Source of the DNA: JAZDJP01 sp043803805
Lineage (GTDB): Bacteria > Planctomycetota > JAZDJP01
DNA length: 64,000 bases
Assembly (NCBI GenBank): GCA_043803805.1
Contig: JAZDJP010000084.1
Location: 121,673 to 185,672, forward strand
Reading direction: 5' to 3'
Position numbers and translations under genes: made by a program
Notes under the pieces: generated by a model
What the model was told of the DNA's origin: nothing
Seen by the model: only the letters and a program-made list of their open reading frames with translations
Database searches by the model: none
In this document: positions 26,801-33,590 of the stretch, one piece after another
How positions within the stretch are numbered: the stretch's first letter is position 1
Layout: each line of letters opens with the position of its first letter

Positions 26801-29484
26801 CGCTGATGCGGTGTCCTTTGCCTGAAGGGTTGGTGGATCGCGCAACACGATCGCGTCCGTCGGCAACATACGAAGTTGAGATACGTGCGGTCATTGAGGC
26901 AATTAATCTGTTACGCTCCACCTGTTCTGCCTCGACCTCCATGTTCCCTGAGGCGCAGTGTCCCTGGAAATCCTGGGGACAAGCACCGTTTGCTGTCGCG
27001 CGGGCATGGTGCGATGATCTTTGCGCGCACGCTGACGAGGCCAGCGATTGGGTGGAGTACCGGTCCGCAGTCGAAGATTTGAATAATGAGATCGGTGCGG
27101 AAATGGCTGATGCTCTACGAGCAGCCACGGACGACGGGGAAATGGTTCCCGATATCGTGCTTCGCCACGTGTATATTTCCTGGCTTGAATACATCTACCA
27201 GGAAGTGCGTGAACTCCGATTCTCGCCGAAAGACTTGGAGGGCACCGTAAAAAAAGAGTTCAGAGAACTCGATGCGCGTCTCCCGCGAGCGGCGCGCGAA
27301 CGCGTCCGGGCGAAATGTCTCGCGGCGTATCCCTCGGATCGATCGAACTCGAACGGCATGGGTGAACTCGGAGTGTTGGGCCATGAACTCTCGAAGCGAA
27401 AACGCCTGATGCCCGTTCGCAAGTTGGTGGCAAGGATTCCCAACTTGCTCCAACGGTTGAAACCCTGTTTTATGATGAGTCCATTGGCCGTGAGTCAGTA
27501 CCTGCCGCGTGGCGTCACTGACTCCGACACCTTGGTCTTCGACGCGGTAATCTTCGACGAGGCTTCGCAGATCTTTCCGGAAGATGCGATTCCCGCGATC
27601 GCGCGTGGTCGCCAGTGTATCGTCGTCGGCGACCAGCAACAACTTCCCCCTTCCAGTTTCTTCCGGAGCGAAGATGTAGTGGATGAAGATGGCGAAGCGA
27701 CGACGGACAATCGTTTGCTCGATGTCGAGAGCATCCTCGACGTTCTGGTCGGGATGCGCGGGGCTGGTGTGGACGATGTCCATTTGCAGGTGCATTACCG
27801 GAGTCAGCATGACGACCTGATTCGGTATTCGAACCACTACTTTTACGACGACCGACTGCTGACATTCCCCTCCGCTTTGGGCACTTGTAAAGGCTTGGGG
27901 ATTCGATCCGTCTATTTACCAGAGGGACGTTTCGAAGCCGGTGGAAGCAGGACGAACCGGGTGGAGGCGGAACAGGTCGTTCGCATCGTATTCGAGTTGA
28001 TGGAAACGCAACCCCCGATCGAGAGCATCGGTGTCGTTGCGTTGTCGCGGCCGCAGGCGGACCTCATCCAGGAGTTGATCGATCAGTATCGGTTGTCGGA
28101 CCGGCGATTCGACGAACGGTTTTCCGATGAGATGCACGAACGTTTCTTCGTGAAGAACTTGGAGAACGTTCAGGGGGATGAACGAGATCATGTTATCTTG
28201 AGCATTGGGTACGGTCCGACAACGGCCTCGGGCGCTGTGCCCAATCGGTTCGGTCCAATCAACGTTGAGGGTGGACATCGGCGTCTGAACGTGGCTGTGA
28301 GCCGCGCTAGGAGAAGTATCACGGTTGTGCACTCGCTTCGCCCGGAAGACATTCACTCCGAGGTGGAGGGGGCCAGGTTGCTTCGCCGCTACCTTGAGTT
28401 CCTTAGAAGCGGCGAGGCGTCAATTGAAGGCGTTGTGAATTCATCACCCGGCGGTGAAGCCGAGAGCCCGTTCGAGGATGCCGTGGGTCGCGCGTTGGAG
28501 CGATTGGGATATCGCATCGCACGCCAAGTGGGATGCGCGAAGTACTCGATCGATATCGCGGTCAAATCCGAGGACGGGAGCGGGTTCGACCTTGCGATCG
28601 AGTGCGATGGCGCCGCCTATCACAGATCACCGAGTGCGCGAGATCGTGACCGGTTGCGTCAGGAGATTCTTGAACGCATGGGATGGCAGGGGCGAATTCA
28701 TCGTGTCTGGTCGACGGCATGGATTCGAAACCCGAAAGCAGAACTTGCTGCGATTGAACATGCCATACGTGAAGCGCGTTCCGCACCACGCGGGGGGCAT
28801 ACGTCAGCAAGCCTTCGCTTTGAAGTGCCGCCGAAGACACAGACTGCGACGCGTCAGGAAGGACATATCACCCCCAATCCATCTTCCGCGATGCCAGCGA
28901 TAGAACGCCCACTGCTCGCAACCTATGTGAAAGTGGATCTGGATTGCTTCGCTAACGTCACCGATTTGAGACAGGTGCCTTCGTCACGAGTTGCGGATAT
29001 GATTGATGTTGTCGTGAAAGTGGAGGGTCCCGTCCACGTCGATATAGTAGTCGAACGCATTCGGCGCCACTATCGGTTCGGTCGTGCAGGACGGCTCGTT
29101 CGAGACGCGGTACTGGCGGGATTGAAGGTGGCGCTTCGACGCGGAACCGTTCTGTGGTTGCCTCTGCTGGTCTCCAACAAGCAAAGGAGTGACTTCCTCG
29201 TCGTGGCCGCGGATCTGGAGATTGTGCCCCGCGGCCCCTTGCAGGATGGGACAGTGCGAGATATTGACCATCTCTGTGATGATGAGATCGAGGTTGCCGT
29301 GGTGCGTGTCGTGCGTGCGATGGTTGGCGCGACGAAGAACGAGGTGGTCACAACAACAGCTCGCGCGTTAGGCTATGCTCGAATTAGCGACCACATCGAA
29401 AAACGTATATGCAAGTCAGTCGACCGGCTAATTGAGACGCGGAAACTTGTCGAACGGGTAGGTTCCTTGGTGTTGTGTGATTGA
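23848..29484 (+). CDS. Giant DUF4011 / SF1 helicase / Vsr-like nuclease / DUF3320 protein, probable anti-phage defence
   Basis: A 1878-residue multidomain protein. The start resembles DUF4011 (WQTRLLQLDRRNALLYF). An SF1 helicase core is split by a long middle region: Walker A HGPPGTGKS (324-332), DEASQ motif II (1237-1241), GDQQQLPPS, and motif VI VAVSRARR near 1485. A REase_MTES_1575/Vsr-like nuclease follows, with ESPFE (about 1539-1543), Asp1569, ECDG (1585-1588) and YH (1591-1592). DUF3320 lies at about 1712-1757. This order matches single-gene systems listed as defence helicase-nucleases (called Hhe in some catalogues, from memory). GTG at 23848 is chosen over GTG 23842 because GGAGG at 23835-23839 then has an 8-nt spacer. 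It stands alone, next to a toxin locus, and codon use is less GGG/CGG-heavy than in the neighbours. Confidence 0.9.
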   Translation: MSNASRQQVVVEAVRQWQTRLLQLDRRNALLYFSMGRRGITLRNIEPNVLLERLATSRSGLAFTYAEQTRASGGDHFDIPAASDDAELEPQVRVRPGDLDTDLAPLELQKRLGALNRRSREWQEEQGLNVLFIALGFLRWVDEDQEPACSPILLVSCELKHESPRDPYALVGEDSDDAVVNPTLRHKLTTAANIILPEIGEETVAEYLAAVSRLIAGREGWSVETTIVVATFPFSKLAMWQDLDQMASTGVTHPLVCRLAGDADVPIEESESGAVAIPKDDIRLQGAKLDDLLDVRDQHAVVDADFSQLRAITLARSGKNLVIHGPPGTGKSQTIANIIATLIAEGRRVLFVSEKTAALDVVKRRLADVGLGAFCLDLHSDRGKKASVYAQLREARDQPLAADADVFPYERLLARRHELNTTVRALHEVRQPLGLSVFTVHGRVAAIREVPQVNVLVRDVATLDEDRLRRIQDAARRIARRILEFCDHHTSRWRALGAVAPSPRLADAIRGDLMAISSAIDSIVRVLARASAACGVDAPTTLVEAENLLRLLSHLMNAPGSVPAQWIESEGLGRARDSGDALRQELADRKRYLDTLSSSISGAPPGLRSLDWLDIAHAVAAEATRWARVAGSEWDTVLLANPRICATKWNDISTSLDAHLEASIHLQVMLGVTQPNDSRAAAESAVSVATRLLRIGKVPVTWNSLEATTGICSVVTAAHKLRDELVAMRRTLGSLFGPEIVECVDDKMLVRFRTDHQSFWRWLRPAYRHDYRMIRGCLKQPVKLSLDACVKAIEQSLAVRKLRSRWAETEHQLQVVLGDRFAGLESDWTGIESDLVAVADIYREFPAQTVAIRSILVDAPTLALLNDAIRAVKERATVLDTIWPEGLSHRDAHIPDMSSDARAFANTSGRIGDIVDALGPFVRPLVNLDGLIKLLKVCVQLQKLEEHAAAVFETRSREIGTLFSGWSTDFDIFNRTIAWTQEIVALMRCPLPEGLVDRATRSRPSATYEVEIRAVIEAINLLRSTCSASTSMFPEAQCPWKSWGQAPFAVARAWCDDLCAHADEASDWVEYRSAVEDLNNEIGAEMADALRAATDDGEMVPDIVLRHVYISWLEYIYQEVRELRFSPKDLEGTVKKEFRELDARLPRAARERVRAKCLAAYPSDRSNSNGMGELGVLGHELSKRKRLMPVRKLVARIPNLLQRLKPCFMMSPLAVSQYLPRGVTDSDTLVFDAVIFDEASQIFPEDAIPAIARGRQCIVVGDQQQLPPSSFFRSEDVVDEDGEATTDNRLLDVESILDVLVGMRGAGVDDVHLQVHYRSQHDDLIRYSNHYFYDDRLLTFPSALGTCKGLGIRSVYLPEGRFEAGGSRTNRVEAEQVVRIVFELMETQPPIESIGVVALSRPQADLIQELIDQYRLSDRRFDERFSDEMHERFFVKNLENVQGDERDHVILSIGYGPTTASGAVPNRFGPINVEGGHRRLNVAVSRARRSITVVHSLRPEDIHSEVEGARLLRRYLEFLRSGEASIEGVVNSSPGGEAESPFEDAVGRALERLGYRIARQVGCAKYSIDIAVKSEDGSGFDLAIECDGAAYHRSPSARDRDRLRQEILERMGWQGRIHRVWSTAWIRNPKAELAAIEHAIREARSAPRGGHTSASLRFEVPPKTQTATRQEGHITPNPSSAMPAIERPLLATYVKVDLDCFANVTDLRQVPSSRVADMIDVVVKVEGPVHVDIVVERIRRHYRFGRAGRLVRDAVLAGLKVALRRGTVLWLPLLVSNKQRSDFLVVAADLEIVPRGPLQDGTVRDIDHLCDDEIEVAVVRVVRAMVGATKNEVVTTTARALGYARISDHIEKRICKSVDRLIETRKLVERVGSLVLCD

Positions 29485-29519
29485 GTTCATGGAAGTAAAC
29501 GGGCTCAAATTGTAATTTG

Positions 29520-29609
29520 ACGGAACGGAATCATGGCTTATCCCACCGTCGAACCGGATTGCATCCGGGGCCTCGCGCGCCGCGTGGCGGAAATCGCCGC
29601 GGAACCGCG
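29520..29609 (+). repeat. 90-bp direct repeat, copy A
   Basis: About 93% identical to 32148-32237, both starting ACGGAACGGAATC just before an ATG and covering 26 codons. Copy B is the natural 5' end of the URO-D-like gene. Copy A is fused in frame to the BNR-repeat gene, so A looks like a displaced fragment. Confidence 0.85.
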
Positions 29610-31962
29610 CTCGATGGACGCTGGGGCGATGAAGATGGGTCGGATTGCTTTCCGGGGCGCGTTGGCGCTGGCCTTCACGGTTTTTCTGGCCTTGCCCGCG
29701 CGCGCGGCCGAGCCGGACACGGCCGGCGACGCCGGCGGCTGGCGGCCGGTGGGCATCTCCGGGGGCGGCTCGATGTTCGGGCCGGCCATCAGCCCGGTTG
29801 ACCCCAGGCTCATGATCATCAATTGCGACATGAGCGGCGCCTACCGCTCGGCCGACGGCGGCCGGAACTGGCGGATGATCCACCACGCCCAGTTGGGCGG
29901 GAACACCTTCTGCCGCCCGGCGTTTCATCCCACGGAAGCCCGGACCGTCTTCGCCGCCTCCGGCTGGTCGGGAAATCTCAAGGTCAGTCGCGACGCCGGC
30001 GTGACGTGGGCGGACATCGGCAACCTCCCGGCCGGCCTCAAGGGCGAAATCGCCATTGACCCCGGGGAGCCCAAGATGATGCTCGCCGGCGTCAGGGATG
30101 AGGTCTGGCGCTCGGCCGACGGGGGCCTCACCTGGGCCAGGTGCGCCGGGCCCAAGGGCGCGGCGGCCGGCTTCCACTTCGACCAGACCAGCCCCTCCGG
30201 GCGGCGCCGGTGCTTCGCGGCCACCGCCGAGGGCGTCTGGCGCTCGGACGACGGCGGCGCGAACTGGGCGGAGAAGTCGGCGGGCCTGCCCTGGCGGGGG
30301 ATGCGCAGTTTCGCGGGAGGGTCGAGCGCGGCCGGGAATGTCTGCGCGCTCTACGGTGCGGTGCCCAGCAGGGAGCAGGACGGCAAATTCGCCGGCGGCG
30401 TCTTCCGTTCGACCGACGGCGGCGAGATCTGGGAGTCGGCCATGGGCGAGGGGATCAACAAGGACGTCCGCGCCGCCGACCCGTGGGCCATGGGCGGCAT
30501 CGCCGAGTACCGCTGGGTGCTGGCCACGGACGCGAAGCCGCTCACGGTCTACGCGCTCAACACAAACACCGGCGTGAAGCCGCCGCACCACGCCACGGTC
30601 TACCGCTCCGACGACGGCGGGCGGACCTGGCGCGCCACATTCACGCCCGACCAGCGCTTCGGGGGCCTCAACGTCGAGCTCGACTGGCGCACGGCCGGCG
30701 CCGGGCAGTTCTACCAGGAGGTCCCCTTCGGCGCGGCGGTCTGCCCGTCGGATCCCGACCGGGTGGTCTTCTGCGGCTCGATGGGATGCTACCTCACCGA
30801 GGACGGTGGAAAGAGCTGGCGGTCGGGCCACACCGCGCGCGCCGCCGGCGACGCCGGCAAGGGGCCGGACTCCCGCTGGCTCTGCAACGGTCTGGTGGTC
30901 ACCTCGACGTGGCATTACTACGCCGATCCCTTCGAGCCGCGGAGGCGCTACATCGCCTACACCGACATCGGCTTCGCGCGCTCGACGGACGCGGGCGCGA
31001 GCTGGATGTGGTGGGGGCCGGGCCGCTGGGCGCCCTGGCAGAACACCTGCTACGAGCTCGCCTTCGATCCGGAGACCAGGGGCCGCGTCTGGGGCGCCTT
31101 CTCGAACGTCCACGACATCCCCAACGACAACGTCATCTCCGGCCGGCACAAGGCGGACCGCCCGGGAGGCGTCTGCTTGAGCGCCGATTTCGGCACGATC
31201 TGGAAACCCTGCGGAACGGGGCAGCCCGCCGCGCCGGCCACCGCGGTGGTCCTCGACCCCGGGAGCCGCGCCGGCGCGCGGACGCTCTACGCGGCCTTCT
31301 TCGACCAGGGCGTATACAAGTCGGTGGACGACGGCGCGACCTGGACGAAGGCCGGCAAGGGGCTGGGCGCCCCCGGGAACATGCGCGTTTGCCGGCTGCA
31401 TCGGCACCCCGACGGGACGCTCTTCGCGCTGGTCACCGCCAAGCGCGAGGGCAAGCGCTTCATCCCGGAGGGGCCGGGGCTCTACCGCTCGACGGACGGC
31501 GCGGCGATCTGGGAGCCGGCGGGCGCCTCGCGGCCGCTCCTCTGGCCCAAGGACTTCGCCGTCAACCCGCGCGACAGCCGGACCATCTACGTGGCCGCGG
31601 CCGACGCGGGGGCGGAGAAGCAGGGCGGGCTCTACCGCACCTCTGACGGGGGAAAAACCTGGACGCTCCTGGCCCGCAAGGGGCCGGAGCACTTCGGCGT
31701 GGCGCTCCATCCCCGCCGGCCGGGCTGGATCTACATGACTCTCTGCGAGGGCGCGCCGGGATCGGGCCTGTGGCTCAGCCGCGACGACGGCGCCAGCTGG
31801 GCGCCCTTCGATGATCTGCCCTTCAGGAACATCCAGAGGGTGGAGTTCGTCCCGGGCGAGGAGTCCGTCATCTACGTGACCACCTTCGGCGGCAGCGTCT
31901 GGCGCGGGCCGGAGGAGCCGCGCGGGGGCGGAACCGTGGGGGGTGTGAACGGTGAATTGTAA
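29533..31962 (+). CDS. Secreted BNR/Asp-box repeat protein (sialidase- or VPS10-like propeller)
   Basis: An extracytoplasmic beta-propeller of 809 codons in the longest frame. Thirteen Asp-box motifs of the form SxDxGxxW are visible (for example SADGGRNW, SRDAGVTW, SDDGGRTW, STDAGASW, SRDDGASW), spread along the whole protein. That points to a seven-bladed or double propeller like sialidases, GH74 xyloglucanases and sortilin-like domains. No sialidase RIP motif or certain catalytic residues are seen, so enzyme activity is open. The first 26 residues duplicate the N-terminus of the URO-D-like protein at 32161. The real signal peptide starts about residue 33-35 (MKMGRIAFRG, then hydrophobic to ARAA), so initiation at ATG 29629 or 29635 is likelier. 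Codon choice is richer in GGC/CGC/GCC than in the surroundings, which suggests transfer. Confidence 0.85.
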   Translation: MAYPTVEPDCIRGLARRVAEIAAEPRSMDAGAMKMGRIAFRGALALAFTVFLALPARAAEPDTAGDAGGWRPVGISGGGSMFGPAISPVDPRLMIINCDMSGAYRSADGGRNWRMIHHAQLGGNTFCRPAFHPTEARTVFAASGWSGNLKVSRDAGVTWADIGNLPAGLKGEIAIDPGEPKMMLAGVRDEVWRSADGGLTWARCAGPKGAAAGFHFDQTSPSGRRRCFAATAEGVWRSDDGGANWAEKSAGLPWRGMRSFAGGSSAAGNVCALYGAVPSREQDGKFAGGVFRSTDGGEIWESAMGEGINKDVRAADPWAMGGIAEYRWVLATDAKPLTVYALNTNTGVKPPHHATVYRSDDGGRTWRATFTPDQRFGGLNVELDWRTAGAGQFYQEVPFGAAVCPSDPDRVVFCGSMGCYLTEDGGKSWRSGHTARAAGDAGKGPDSRWLCNGLVVTSTWHYYADPFEPRRRYIAYTDIGFARSTDAGASWMWWGPGRWAPWQNTCYELAFDPETRGRVWGAFSNVHDIPNDNVISGRHKADRPGGVCLSADFGTIWKPCGTGQPAAPATAVVLDPGSRAGARTLYAAFFDQGVYKSVDDGATWTKAGKGLGAPGNMRVCRLHRHPDGTLFALVTAKREGKRFIPEGPGLYRSTDGAAIWEPAGASRPLLWPKDFAVNPRDSRTIYVAAADAGAEKQGGLYRTSDGGKTWTLLARKGPEHFGVALHPRRPGWIYMTLCEGAPGSGLWLSRDDGASWAPFDDLPFRNIQRVEFVPGEESVIYVTTFGGSVWRGPEEPRGGGTVGGVNGEL

Positions 31963-31990
31963 TTTAGAGCAATTCACGATTAACGGAATC

Positions 31991-32122
31991 CTCAGTGCCG
32001 CTCATGGTGAGCCCTTATGAATACCCGTTCATGGTGAGCATTCCTTTAAATTACAATAATTGTCGAACCACGAACCATGAGCAGAGCACGGGCTCATCCT
32101 TCGACAGGCTCAGGATGAGCGG
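31991..32122. repeat. Dispersed repeat cluster with hairpin
   Basis: The 198-bp gap holds CTCATGGTGAGCCC, a third copy of the CCCGTTCATGGTGAGCATTCC unit (about 32024-32044), and the inverted pair CTCATCCT/AGGATGAG around 32092-32119. It is the same repeat family as at 1197-1286 and 3279-3303. ATTGTAATTT words also lie near both ends of the 29.5-32.0 kb segment (29510, 31957, and inverted at 32048). Confidence 0.75.
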
Positions 32123-32147
32123 TTTTATCAATTCGTGAACTGCTCTA

Positions 32148-32237
32148 ACGGAACGGAATCATGGCTTATCCCGCCGGAGAACTGGAGTGCATCCGGGGCC
32201 TCGCGTGCCGCGTGGCGGAAATCGCCGCGGAACCGCG
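32148..32237 (+). repeat. 90-bp direct repeat, copy B
   Basis: The partner of 29520-29609, offset by exactly 2628 bp with no gaps. It contains the start codon and first 26 codons of the URO-D-like gene, where the sequence fits the family N-terminus, so this copy is taken as the original. Confidence 0.85.
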
Positions 32238-33384
32238 GATGACGGCGATTCTCGCCCGCTGGCGCGACGTGAGCGCCCTTCGCAAACCCGACCGCGCCCC
32301 CGTCTGGTGCAAACCCGTCGGCTGCTGGTCCGAAATCCTTCCGACGTCGTCGCTTGTGTGCCGGGATCCCGGGTTGCGGGATATCGAGTTGGAACTTCGG
32401 AAAATCGTGTTCAAGCGCGAGGTGGACGATGATACGCCGGTACCTCCATACATCGAGGCGCCGGCGGTGTTTCAGGTCACGCCCAGGAACATTTACGGCC
32501 TTGAGATCAATCACACGCCGTCCGATTCGCCCGGGGGCGCCTGGGCGTACGATCCGCCGCTGAAAAGCGAAGCGGATTTCGATCGTCTCGTCCTGCCGGA
32601 ATACCATTACGACGCGGCCGCGACGCGGGCCAACCGCGACCGGATGCGGGAGATTCTCGGGGGCGTCCTTCCTGTGAAAGTGGCCGTGAACGTGTCCTGG
32701 GAAGGGACGCTGGGGACCGCCGCGGCCAATCTGCGGGGGCTCGAGACGATGATGCTCGACACCCTGGATCATCCGGATTGGCTGCATCGGCTCATGGCGG
32801 TCGTCCGGGACGCCGCGCTACGCCATCTGGATTGCGCCGAAGCGACGGGGGTGCTGCGCACGAACGCGTACGACCCGATGATGGGGAGCGGCCCGGTCGG
32901 CGCCATTCCGCCTGGAGGCCGGCCGACGTGCGCCAACCTCTGGTGCATGGCCAATTCGCAGGAGTTTGATCAGGTGTCGCCCGCCGCGTGGCAGGAGTTC
33001 TGCCTCGAGTACCAGAAGCCGATTCTCCGGCGCTTTGGATTCACGGGATATGGGTGCTGTGAGAATCTGACGCGAAAACTGGATGGCGTGCTCACCATTC
33101 CCAACCTTCGCATCGTGACCTGCGGCGCCTGGACGAATCTGGACACGGTCATCGAAAAAACGAACCGCCGGTATTGCATCATGTGGCGGCAAAAGGCGTC
33201 CGACGTGGTTTTTGCCAGGCGGGAGGATGAGATCCGAGGGCCCCTGGAGGACGGCGCCCGGCGTCTGCGGGGATGTTATTACCAGATCGTCCTTCGCGAA
33301 CTTCAGACGATGGCCGGCCATTCCGACCGGCTCCACGTCTGGACGCGGTTGGCGAAGGAGGCGGCGGAGAAATACGCATCGTGA
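32161..33384 (+). CDS. Uroporphyrinogen decarboxylase (URO-D) superfamily protein
   Basis: A 407-aa cytosolic protein of the URO-D/MtaA superfamily. This group includes haem-pathway HemE and corrinoid or methyltransferase-associated enzymes. The N-terminal helix IRGLACRVAEIAAEPR, followed by RPDRAPVWC-like sequence, is typical of the divergent URO-D-like proteins abundant in Planctomycetes/Lentisphaerae-type genomes. The C-terminal barrel half has GYGCCENLTRKLDGVL and NLRIVTCGAWTN. It is unlikely to be HemE because the HemE N-terminal PVWxMRQAGR block is absent. A demethylase or methyltransferase role on a small substrate is possible but not shown. The start at 32161 fits the family helix. 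The upstream 90 bp are duplicated before the BNR gene. Confidence 0.8.
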   Translation: MAYPAGELECIRGLACRVAEIAAEPRMTAILARWRDVSALRKPDRAPVWCKPVGCWSEILPTSSLVCRDPGLRDIELELRKIVFKREVDDDTPVPPYIEAPAVFQVTPRNIYGLEINHTPSDSPGGAWAYDPPLKSEADFDRLVLPEYHYDAAATRANRDRMREILGGVLPVKVAVNVSWEGTLGTAAANLRGLETMMLDTLDHPDWLHRLMAVVRDAALRHLDCAEATGVLRTNAYDPMMGSGPVGAIPPGGRPTCANLWCMANSQEFDQVSPAAWQEFCLEYQKPILRRFGFTGYGCCENLTRKLDGVLTIPNLRIVTCGAWTNLDTVIEKTNRRYCIMWRQKASDVVFARREDEIRGPLEDGARRLRGCYYQIVLRELQTMAGHSDRLHVWTRLAKEAAEKYAS

Positions 33385-33590
33385 AAATTTTGTGAAAAAA
33401 GGGGTTGAAATTCCTGCTTGCGTGTGCTATTATGCGACTAAGTGGGTGTGCGTGGCGGAAACGGAATGCCGGACGAGGATGGGAGGTTCGTGTGGATGTC
33501 TTGTATTCTCCGGTGACCGATGTACGATTCCCGATGGTTCGCCGGCCAACGGTCAACGGAAACGCATTTCGTGAGAGGATGCCTTTTCCC

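Noticed and set aside
29428..31977. Minus-strand open frame of 849 codons across the BNR gene
   Set aside because: Antisense shadow with Arg/Pro/Ala-rich low-complexity product; the plus strand has 13 regular Asp-boxes.
32161..33384. HemE (haem-pathway uroporphyrinogen decarboxylase)
   Set aside because: The PVWxMRQAGR block near the HemE N-terminus is missing; only the superfamily assignment is supported.
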